A stretch of DNA of 64,000 bases from Fasciolopsis buskii (Eukaryota > Platyhelminthes > Trematoda > Plagiorchiida > Fasciolidae), in assembly GCA_008360955.1 (NCBI GenBank), contig LUCM01004312.1:90482-154481 (forward strand), read 5' to 3'. This document shows, piece by piece, positions 49,103-59,637 of this stretch. The notes below the pieces were generated by a model. The model saw only the letters and a list, made by a program, of their open reading frames with translations. It did no database searches and was not told where the DNA came from. Within the stretch, counting starts at the first letter, position 1. The number at the start of each line of letters is the position of its first letter. The position numbers and the translations under genes are program-made.

Positions 49103-49544
49103 CATTCCACTTACACACTGGACACATCAAACAATATGTAGCCGGTCATCTATGTCCAAGTTATTGAATCCCTTCTTCTTATCACCTCACCTTAATCCGC
49201 AAACACAATTACACTGTTCAACAGACAAATCAGACTCCATTCTCCTTCATCACTTTGTCGAATACGGTGAGATCGCAAGACAATTCCATCAAATCTAGCG
49301 TATGGTCCGATCTGATGTACGCTAACCAGTGCAAACTGTAATTCCAGACAGAATTTTACCAACGTTAGATAATTGTGATATGATTAATTTGACTCAGAGT
49401 ACTCGTCGAGTTAGAAGCCCAATTTATGTCGGTACACATCATGGACTCACTCACTCTTTCCCGCAAGATGACAATTTCGAATTACGTCAGTCCATTTTAC
49501 GACGTCAAATTCATGCTCAGTGCATGGCCGATGATAATCAAGCG

Positions 49545-49675
49545 ATCAAAAGTGTGGCCTGTTGACCTAAAATTCGCTGGTTAGAATCCTCTCACCACGT
49601 GTCAACTTCGGCTTTTGACAGAGCTCTGCCGGCCACATTGTGGTTTCATTAATAAAAGAAGTAAAAAATAAACGA
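49545..49675 (+). repeat. SINE family 1, copy
   Basis: GTGGCCTGTTGACC, B-box-like CTGGTTAGAATCCTCTC, then CACGTGTCAACTTCGG, TGCCGGCCAC and the tail TTTCATTAATAAAAGAAGTA. Confidence 0.55.
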
Positions 49676-52600
49676 TCAAAGTACTTTTATGGTCCACAGA
49701 AAATCGGATGTCATTAAAAAAGAACCTGGTGGGAATAACTTGTAGAGTCATAAAAGAAAGAACGTAGAATATGTTCAGCATAGCGACATTTGCTGGGGGA
49801 ATACCGCACTGATTCAGGCTGAGTCATGTTCAGCTTCGAATTTATTTGCCACATGTGCGGAACAATAGTTTAAAAGTCTAATTTACTAAAAAGACAGTAT
49901 ACAGTGATGAATAAATAAAGTTATGAAAAGTATAATATGAGCAATGGACAGAGCTGTTCGACTCAGTTTGATATGGACAACACAAAAGTAGACCAAAGTG
50001 AATTGAAACCCAATATCAGTCAGTATCACACCCTCGCACAATCAACTTCAATAGGCCAATACACAACTTGCATGGTACAGGAGAACCGATACCAAGAACA
50101 GATGGTAATTAAATTATTCAATAGCAATGAGGAAAGGCAAGGAAAGGCTGACTAACAACAGGATCACCTGTGATTATATCAATCGCTAATTTCGGTACCA
50201 CGTGTCTATTGCCTTGGGGTTGAATCAGTTGAAATAGGTGTGTCAAACAGTGACAGAACCGTTAGTTCCTTGCACCACTGCTTATTTTCTTCCCAATCGC
50301 TTTTTGTCCAGTACCACCCCGGGTCTTTCACGCGTCTGGACTGTTCACATGGCCATAGGTCTCCACACTGAACACAGGCTCTGATTTACTCATCCTGTGT
50401 TGGCTGGTTATTAGACTGGTTAACACAGATACACACACGTATGCATTCATACAGCGTATATGCTCATCCATGGACTGCGATCTCCGCAACCCTGATTTGA
50501 CTCTGGGTTTGCGCCTAAAAGCGAAAGAACTGCAGGCAAGCCGTTCATGCCCTATCACAAGGTTTGATTGAACAGCATATTAATCCAATATCTATCTTTC
50601 GTATGGTCGCCTAACTCAATTTCATGTCTGTACACGTCGGTTTGTTCGATAACCAGAGTGACCGGGCCGCTGGTCTGGTCTGCGGTTCGACTCATACAGC
50701 TGTTCGCCAATTTGTCCCACTGTTTTATCACCTCTGATTTCTCTCTGGGTTTCACAAAGGGGTTTGGTGTGCATTTGGCGGAATCTTTTATCGGTTTTCA
50801 AAAGGTATGATTTTAACGTTTCCGCCTTCTTTGGGCTTTGTCATCATATTGGGTTGGCTTGGACATCGAAGATGGGTAACCGGGTACAACTTATTCTGAT
50901 TTATATAACAGTGGAAATCTGGGACAATTTGCGCGGATGGAACAGTTGGACGTGTGTGTATGTGTGTGTGTGTGTGTGTACATTGAAAGTCACTTGTCCG
51001 AAAAATATCCCATTCAAACCCTCCTGACTTATTCTAGCAGTTTGAAATCAGATCTCAAAGTCACTGGTAGGTAAAACAAAGTATTTTGGCATTTTACGCA
51101 TCTTCACTGATCACTACAATTCCGACAAAGAAAATCAATATTCTGTTCACTGCAGACGTTTCACAGCATCTTGCATCATGTCAATTCATGGTGAACTAAG
51201 ACTACATGACGGTATGCAGTAACACAGAAGCTATATTGGACATAACCCATCATGGCGGACTAACTTGAGGGAAAGGTCAAAACACCCTGTACAGAGGGTC
51301 CCATGTACTTCTTTTACATCCGCAGTACAATGGAACCTTAAAAACAGCCATTTGAGGTCAGAGACTTTGCCCGATAAACCAGATAAAAAATCCAAACTGA
51401 TAACTTCAACAGGATGTCGACCACTTTTCGAATTTTTGCAAACTCTAATCCAAATATGGGAGCATAACACAGACACGCCGTGCCTCACTTAACATGCTAA
51501 ATTAGTTGCTAGATTTACCTGGTTTGTTCGGCCTTTATGGAAAGTTTCGCGTCTGTTGTCCAACAACATGAGCTGTATGCCAATTGCGAGAAAGCTTTTG
51601 GGTCGAAATGTCTGTTTGCAATGTTAACGGAAGGCTTGAAACACTGCTCTGTTATTGGATTCAGAATGGTGTTTCCAAAATGCGATTCAGTGTACAATAA
51701 AAAGAACTCATTTTGAGCATTCCGATGGTATTAGTATCGGTTTTACAATGTATTTTCTTCCGGAATTATTAAGGATAGGTGCGTACAAACATGCCTCTTT
51801 ATCCTTCAATTAGATATGTAAAAGGTAACCGTTGGTCGGGTTTCTGTGTAATTAAGAGAAAAGTCAAGAAAATTGTAGCCAGGAAAACCGAAAAATTTAG
51901 CATGGAATTACATGAAAAGACAAAGCTTTTTATCCCAAGTCGGGGTCTCTTTGGACAGCCTAGCCGTTTCTGAGTAATGCTTGTTTAAACAGGTGACGTG
52001 AGACTAAAACAAGGGTTGTATACAGTTAGGATGCGTTAAATGCTTCAGGTTTTCCTTATTTGGCAAGTGTTTACAGGCCTCGAATTGTATTTTGCAGTAT
52101 TGATGTGGGCTGAGATAAACACGCATTTCACGGCTATTTTCGAAATTTATACCGGGCGTACATGGGTCATCTAGTCAGAGTCACACAATTCACATGTGGT
52201 GCGCACCTTTCGAGTATATGTTGTTCAGAAAAGTGTGCAAAAATATTCCAGGCTGACAAAAAAACAGTTTGGAGCTGTTAATCAGCGGACTAGACGAAAA
52301 TAACTTGTGAAAACATGTGGACAAGGGAAAGCGGCTGTTCAGAGTCCATTTTTCTGATATTAATATCTGGAACGCGGACTGCTCGTCTCCATTTGATTAC
52401 CCATCAAGTGGCTGACTGACTTTGGGGACTGACTGAACGACCGATATTGCCAGCTGTTAATTTCACACATGCGGGAGTTACCGATTTCGTCCTCACTTGG
52501 ACTAGTTCGATCCAAACTACCTGCATTATTTGAAGTTGTAAATGGTATATGAAATTCGGCCAGTCGCGGTAATCAGCAGATACGGGTTACCAGTAAGTAA

Positions 52601-53899
52601 TGAATTTTCTTCCATCCAAGTTGCGCGAATGAATTCAATAAGAAGACTACACCAGGATGGAAATAAGTTCGTGTGATATTTACAGCCCAAAGGTTTATAC
52701 ACAAGGTCAGAAATGTTCCGACTGGCGGAATCCATTTCGTCCAATCAACTTCTCGAATGTTTGGATTTCACGACATCTTGTTATCACGGTTCTCATTGGT
52801 TGCTTGTCTACCCAGGCCAGCGTGAGGCTGTATCGGACTGCACCAAGTGGCTTCCACATAAACTCATCACATTATCATACTTTTCCACTCTTAGGAAACT
52901 TGACTGATTTATTCCTCATTTGAAGGCCCTGTCTATGCAGTTTGCATCAATTAAACTGACATTTATACAGCTTCTAGGTATTCGCGAGGTTGATGACGGA
53001 AATATTCAACTGGATTGATTTCTTATTATGTGCTTGTCATAGACGGATGTACTAAGTCTATAGACCAAGCTTTATCTCGACTTTTCCACGCTATAGGCTG
53101 GTCAGCCTTGGGTGAATTTCGCTTGCCAGTAGGTAACAGAAAACTGGAAAAAGCATCGAACACATGGTTTTCGGAATTCATTCCGAACAGGTAGATCTCG
53201 GAGAAGGAAAAAGGAGGAAGAAAACCGTGGGTGGAGTTTGACCACAGTGTAAACAGGATTGATTATTTCGAAACCACAAAGTTTCGAAATTTAGCTCACC
53301 CTGATTGGACATCACAACTAACCTCAATGAGTGAATGAACAGCGAACAATGAAACTGATATCTTTGTGCTATAAATGCACCGACGTGCTCTTGAGGCACA
53401 AAATGCTGACGTGTTGCCTCAACCAGACACGAGTCACCAAACAGAAACAAACCGCGGATTCTCACCGGCAGAACTATGGGATCGGAAAAACATTGAAAAT
53501 TATCATTTCTTGACGTATTACTAATGTCACAATGGAAACGACAATATATAGCTAACAAACATATGCGGGCCAAATAATAGGTCTGCACAACGATCACTCA
53601 AACACCGTTCACGTGACCCACAGCTTACTACAACATGCCAGAAATGAGAAGATAATAGGAAAATTGCTTTTGTAATGTTCTACCGGAACAGATACCCAAT
53701 GAGCTCATAAGAAGAACCGCGCATGGAAAGAACATGACGAGTGACCAAAGTACAGTCAAATATAAAAATCACCCCATCGTACATCAAGGACTTAATGGAA
53801 ATAACTGCAAGATTGCTTTAACCCCAAGAAATCAGAGTAATTGATAGGCTGTCCAAAACTATGGGAAGACTCTTATCGAGACCAGAAGAACAATTTAAA
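49676..53899. other. no gene identified
   Basis: A TG microsatellite at 50951 and a 139-codon minus frame at 53178-53597 without known motifs. The part just before 53900 may be worn upstream sequence of the Penelope-like copy. Confidence 0.3.
50951..50979. repeat. (TG)n microsatellite
   Basis: About 13 TG units with two interruptions. Confidence 0.8.
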
Positions 53900-54170
53900 A
53901 CTGAGGAAGAAAAAAAATTGTCGTATATAAAGTGCTGCACTAGCTAGACAGTACGATGCACGAACACAAACTCACTGCAAAGAGACATGATCCATTTTCT
54001 CTTTTACCCGTTCACAAGGCACAAGAAGAAAACAAATTCAATTTGAATGAAGTTGAAATTTTGGATAATACAGGCACGAAGAATATAAGAAAGTTTCTGG
54101 AAGCCGGGAATTCTTCAAGCCATTCAGTCAATAGACATATCAATTGGACCATGTGTGCAGTCCGATGAAG
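53900..54170 (+). mobile_element. Penelope-like element, C-terminal GIY-YIG endonuclease end
   Basis: After KKIVVYKVL (about 53915), a plus-strand frame reads MHEHKLTAKRHDPFSLLPVH, NKFNLNEVEILDN, RKFLEAGNSS and HSVNRHINW, 70 codons to a TGA. The order (VVYK, RxxEHK, F-xxxxVxIL, REFLEAW, SxNRH) is that of the C-terminal GIY-YIG domain of Penelope-like elements. The stretch between VVYK and MHEHK, which should hold the rest of the GIY-YIG core, is nearly all deleted, so the endonuclease would not work. Confidence 0.6.
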
Positions 54171-55649
54171 AGCAAACCGTTTAACTAAATAAGAAGACCA
54201 GAAATCAAGTCATACAGGCCCACAATAATGAATACGAGCTACTTATACGGAAACACTTATGGAAACATCATCAAAAATTGGCATGCGCAAAATGAAAATA
54301 AGGTCCACAGCTGAAAAGATCAAACAACTCAGGCCAGACATCATTCCCTTACGGTCAAAGGTCGGCAAAGTCAAAGTAATGAAGCGGGCGTTTAGTTTTG
54401 AGGTCAAGGCCGTTGAAGAGTGAAGGGCCAACTATAAATGCACAGGAATGCCACCAACTGCGTACATTTAGTGACGATACTACCTCGACTGTTAATGAAA
54501 CGTTTACGACCAAACGCGAAACCCAACAATCAGAATCTCACAAAAAATATTTCTAAGTTGGCACCCCATATTCGCACCGGTCCAGCTTTAGAGAACTCAC
54601 ATCACTTCGGAAATTTTGGTTTATTATTTCCAAGTTCGATCTGCTTTGTTGATTTTCACTTCCTGTCTGGCTTGTGTCAACGTGATCTTTATGGGATTAC
54701 CTTTATGGAGTGATTTGTACATCTACACGGAAAGATCGTAGGTGTGTAAGTGGAGAACGGCGACCTGGGTAAAATTTTCAATTGAAGGCAGAATAGTACT
54801 TAACTAGACTACAGAGTTTGTGAAATATACTAAAAAATTTAGTGCATTGTTGCCAGACGGGGTTCTCCATTTTCCGGAGCTTCTCAGATGATAGTGTTAA
54901 CAACGCTGTCTTTATTGCATTTTCGTTAATCGCACCAAATAGATCTCAGTAAACGAGTTCGAACAATTTTGTGACTTGTCCGTTCTTGATGATTGGTAAT
55001 CCGACTAATTACTAATTAGGTGGCCATGTCGGTTTACCTGTTGGTGCGTGCTGACCACCTGCTGTCCAGTTCTTCTGCCATCAGGAGTTCACGCATTTTT
55101 CTTCCATCTTACGGTATCTTCGACAGACTCCGACGGAAAAATTGCGTGCGGATGTTCAGGCCGTACTTAGAGAAGGATGCTCAGCTCATAGACCAACCGT
55201 ATCGAATTTTTGCATGATAGTTCGTGGCGTAAAATATGCTGGCCAGTGAACAACGGTTGCATCACTAAGGTTTTTCGCCTTAGCAGAAAAAAAAACATGT
55301 GCCTACTTTTTGTTGAACTCACACGTTACTTGTCTAAGTAACCAAACTACTTGCACTTATAAGCCTCGCGAGATTTTTGTCCCTACTTTCGGTCAACCTG
55401 TGTGATGACCTCGAGAAGAAACATCGAGCTATATCTAACGTCTATTCTGCGTCCCGATGGGACATTGTGCATTCGATGTACGCGGAACCTGCTGCTATGA
55501 TTGACCGCTATCATACTGCACTCACTTCTGCCTGTTTCCACTAATTAAACACAATTAACAACATTACCGTCTGTGCATTACACTTCTAGACACCAGAGAA
55601 CCTAAACGAATGTTTACTACACTTAACGGATTCACCGAAACTAGGAGAT

Positions 55650-55943
55650 ATGGAGGTGACACGTTTTGGAATTTTGGATGAACCATTGTCTCTGAGACCA
55701 CAAAAGGGTTACTTAAAAAGGAAAAAAACAGAAACGGGTAGGAAAGCCATCGTACGGAGCAACAGTCTCAAGAACAGAATTTCAAATGAAATTGTGAAGA
55801 TTAAAACAGTGGAAAACCCAAAAAGCACCATAGTTAAGTTGCAGACGAAGATTCTGGGTGAAAGAGATTCTAGTTTGGTTGCTCGCCTATTCAACGCACG
55901 AATTCCTTCTCTAACTTTTCCCTGGTCAGCGAGAACTGTCTAA
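55650..55943 (+). other. unassigned open frame
   Basis: Ninety-seven codons from ATG, strongly basic (KRKKTETGRK and similar). It lies between the Penelope-like GIY-YIG piece and the tail motif at 56060. It may be chance. No family is recognised. Confidence 0.15.
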
Positions 55944-56059
55944 TCACATTCGCTGTCTTTGGAGCAAAATGACTAAGGATTATGCCAACCTGTTAGTTAA
56001 GCCAACTGTTGTAAGTAAGGGTAAAATTTAGAGGTCAACTTTTGATTGTAAGGCTTGCC

Positions 56060-56160
56060 TTGAGAAAGACTACCCACGGTAGTCGAAACGTTGGCGTATT
56101 ACATCTACCAACAACGCTGTTATTAACATTATAACATGCACAATAATTAACATAAACCTT
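56060..56160 (+). repeat. GAAAC hairpin repeat, copy 1 (possible Penelope-like 3' end)
   Basis: CTTGAGAAA is followed by a perfect 7-base stem (GACTACC/GGTAGTC, loop CAC) and directly by GAAACGTTGGCG, then CTACCAACAACGC and an ATTAACATTATAA tail. A second copy is at 58255. Hairpins followed by GAAAC with a CTGATGA-like box upstream occur in hammerhead ribozymes reported in Penelope-like elements; here the upstream box is imperfect. Confidence 0.5.
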
Positions 56161-58244
56161 TTCCGATTTTAGCGGTTCGTAGAAAACTGTTCAGCTTCCA
56201 GCTATCACAGAACTCAGACATCCAAAGTGCTCACAAGTAGTAAAATCTGGACAATTCAGGTATCGCCTTGCCATTTTGTCCCAGAACAAAACTGAACTGA
56301 ACCTTAATGCACCCCCCCCCAACCACAATCCCCACCCCTAATTTTTGGACACAGTTTTCTGGGAAAGAGCATAACGAATTGTATACAGGCGGCTATTTCG
56401 TCAACCTCCCGGATCCACGTCGCCCTACTATCGTTGTGGTCCTTTGGCCTTTGCGGACAAGTTAACTGTACTGATTTGAAAAGAATTGTTACATTCTACT
56501 TCAGGTAAACTGATTTTAAAAGTGGTTTATTCTTCCGTACCTTGTTAACCGTTGCTACCCACGGAGGTATTGGACATTCTTGACGCACAATCTATTGTTA
56601 TTGTTCTGATTACTTCACGAGCGCGGTAAAAGTGAATCCCCCCAGTACGGATTCACGATTTCGACAGACGGATGCATCTAAAACCAAATATATTCCAAAC
56701 AGTTGTTGCACATGAGGTGAATTGCACCGAAATGGCATACCCCATAATCAAAAGACATTCAATAAAAAGGTTTGTGGAGGGACGATGGATTCATGTAAGA
56801 CCTAGTTGGCTGATCCTGGCTTTGGAGAGAAAACAGAAAGTGAGAAGGCATTAAACGGTTTAACATCTTTCGATGCAAAAGATAACTGTTAGGGATGGGG
56901 GCTTAATTAGGATAACTAACCGCATTCCCCCATGAGTGGTGAAAAGAAGGGTACAGGAAGGGGAACAGCCGAAGCAAGCTTTGAAGAATAAAACTCAAAA
57001 CAATAACGTTAGGAAAGGTGAAGCAAAGAAGTCATCCATCAATGGCCTAGCGAATACAGTTGAGCATTAATCAAAGATGGTTAATCAATTGGATTAAATT
57101 TCGTTGAACGGCGTCAGGAAGAAGAGGATATCAAATGATGCTACATGGCGCACGTGACTCCAATATCTGTTTGGGGAGCGTATTTGCGCAAACTGGAATA
57201 CAACAAAGCTGTTGAACAAAAACAAACCAATCAGCGAAACGCGGTTCAGCTAAATCAAAGGATAAAGTTAGGCAGAATGAATGGTTTTTCAAACGCATTA
57301 GGAGAACGGGATATGTGTTCAGGGTAGGAATCTAAAAATACAGTGCATATATCATGGCCACTATGGAACGTTTATTCGACAGAGGGTGCTGCAGTCGGAA
57401 AGATGATGATTGAGAGTCGTGTCACTGGTGAACAAATGAATGGGACTGGGAATAGTTTATGGATGTTTACGGAAGATCATTAACAAGTAGAATGAAGAGG
57501 CCGAATGCAACTAGTGAACCTGAGGGGGTATTTCGGCTAGCAAGAAATGTCCAGGACAGACTCACGTCAATTGGGATGAAGAAAGTTTCTACTTTGGAGG
57601 TAATTTGATTCGATAGATGCAGATCATTAAAATGTGTAAATTTGCTTCACTGGACCAAGGTAGTCAATTGGTTATTTTGCTTCACGCTTGCAACATAAGG
57701 AAAAGTGTTAGAGAAAACGGGACATGGTGGGGGAATAGGCGAGATTATTTTCAAATCTCTTGTGGTCCATAAGTTTAGCATTTGGATCACAAACGGTTCA
57801 TTAGCCGCGATGACATGCCCAGAATGCATGTCGATCTCCGTTAGCCAAAAAGGGATCGAAAATCAATAATGTGGTCCATGAAACACTACGGTTTTTAAAA
57901 TTATTAAGGGCAGATACATTATTAGAAAAAAGTAATTTTATTCTTCGATATGCCATGGAATTACCGCGGTTTTTTTCCCGCTTATTCGTATTCGTTTTCG
58001 CGGCTGTTTAGCCTCTAGTCTCCTTGGTATGCTCCGATCCCAGTGACACTGGGCTTCGCGTGAAGTGAAAGCGAATGAGAGAGCCGTCTACCGCTATTGT
58101 CACTTAGTAAAGTTGTATTCGTCCAACCGATGGTACAGTGGGCGTGACGCTGGTTTAGTTATTGAGCTTCAAAACGCTCTCTTCTGTATCCGACACGCGT
58201 AATGTGACCGATAGGAATAAATGTTCATTACAAGAAAAGAAAGG

Positions 58245-58355
58245 TTTTTAGGACTGTAAACTTGACTTGAGAAAGACTACCCACGGTAGTCGACGCTTTG
58301 GCGAATTGCAGCTACCAACAACGCGGTATTATTAACATTATATTATTCATAATAA
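58245..58355 (+). repeat. GAAAC hairpin repeat, copy 2
   Basis: Has the same TTGAGAAAGACTACCCACGG and TAGTCG blocks and CTACCAACAACGC as copy 1, but GAAACG is changed to GACGCT. So the core is lost while the hairpin is kept. Confidence 0.5.
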
Positions 58356-58885
58356 AAAAATGATTCGACAGGCATTAAAATTTATCAAAAATTGATATCA
58401 CAATCGATGAGTCTGAGAAATGCTCGTTTGTATCTAAGGTGATGTTGACCGATCGCCTCTAATCGAGAACCTAGCGGACTGACTCACAACGCTGACAAGG
58501 CAGTTCTGTGCTGAACTGAAAAAGTGTTATCTGGAGATAAAAACAGAGATTGTCTTTTTTTAACCGTATTATTTAAACCCCAAAACATGTGCTTATTTAG
58601 GAACATCATTGAAGCGCATAATAAGCTGATTTCAAGTAACGTTTAGATTCCAACTAGTTAAAATAAGAGCTAGTGATTATTTAAAGCAGACAAAGCAATC
58701 CTGAAGGCAAGTTGAGTGATCAAAAAATCCTCCTACAAAGTCGGTTACGTCAACCACGTTTTAAGGGGACAAGCAACGCGCTACCCTCGGAAGAGTATTC
58801 TGTCGGATTCCGAAGGCATAGCCTGATAAAGTCCCGTAAACCGATGTGATAGGGAAGATTGGAAAGGAAACCCAGAGCCGGTGAT

Positions 58886-58912
58886 TATATACATATATAT
58901 ATATATATATAT
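58886..58912. repeat. (TA)n microsatellite
   Basis: About 12 TA units with one interruption, about 400 bases past the stop of the minus-strand gene at 59307. Confidence 0.9.
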
Positions 58913-59306
58913 ACCAAAACAATAATGATATGACAACGAATGAATTTGCAAACCACAGCAGTGCATGTATAGAGTTAAGCAAAGAAGGAAAAAGTTACTG
59001 CATCTACCGAATGAGGCGCAATAATGTAGATATAATGTGCAGAAAAAAACAGATGAAATAGAATATCAAACGTCAAAACGGATTGCTGAGAAAATAAGGT
59101 CCAAAAGCAGCCATTTTCCTCCGAACGATCGATACCAAGAAAAAGCAAAGAATTACAATTACTTTACTGTGTTGTGTAGACTTTTGCTTAGATAAATCTC
59201 CAGATTTATGTCAGAAACAACATGGATGAGAAAAAACAGGTGTACTCGTCATCTTATAAAACAAATCAGAGATAACGCAAACTTGTTCAGCGCACGATAT
59301 GAACAC

Positions 59307-59637
59307 TTAGGATTGACTATTCAAGAAGTTGATTCGGGCACGGTCCCGGTTTGTCAGGTTGCCAGTTAAACGAGTGACCATGGAGCTCCCAAAGATATCG
59401 ATTTGCGAGAAGTTTGATCGAAAAGCTGATCGTATGGAATTAGGAGAGTGACCGTTTGAAAAACCACCGTGTAGAGGTTGGGTATGATCTAAGAGTATTT
59501 TGTGTATATAGTTTTCACAGGCGGATAGATGTTGACCGTGAACCACTTTAATGAGTAATTTGTTCGGAGGCATGAAAGACACATGACTAATAACTGGCAA
59601 TCTCTGGTCGAGAATTTTGGAATATTTTTTGAGTAGA
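59307..59637 (-). CDS. terminal exon of the 59.3-63.4 kb gene
   Basis: The acceptor CTTTGCAAG ends at 59638. The split TTT codon with 59815 keeps phase. It encodes about 109 residues (LLKKYSKILDQRLPVISHVS, SNFSQIDIFGSSMVTRLTGN, RARINFLNSQS) and a TAA stop. Confidence 0.6.

Larger units (their letters stand above)
46270..49420 (-). mobile_element. RTE-type retrotransposon, nearly full length, decayed and invaded by other sequence
   Basis: Minus strand in order: endonuclease end (49400-49280, STLSQINHI and RSDHTL); a tRNA-Ser-like insert; linker (48870-48800, NCKEVNEI, QNQLTTSLKSD); reverse transcriptase (48500-47700, with SWNEERIQLSWERSRIVSIF, SGVRQEYLIPPFMFRF, MDEVMEDALDGL and HLALDRLARVV); C-terminal region (47547-47224, WLGHVLRMANTRLPHRALF); about 0.7 kb of unrelated sequence; terminal segment (46510-46420, HAWGPKD and NREQ); and an ATG-repeat tail. 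Stops and frameshifts are frequent. It would have encoded the endonuclease-reverse transcriptase that copies RTE RNA at a nicked target. Confidence 0.78.
56161..59306. other. no gene identified; second GAAAC hairpin copy and TA array inside
   Basis: The interval between the two hairpin copies (56161-58244) holds a short poly-C run at 56311-56320 just before it and no readable domain. It may be an element bounded by the two copies, or unrelated. Confidence 0.3.

Noticed and set aside
56311..56320. Poly-C run as a possible regulatory element
   Set aside because: A single short homopolymer without context; no reason to assign a role.
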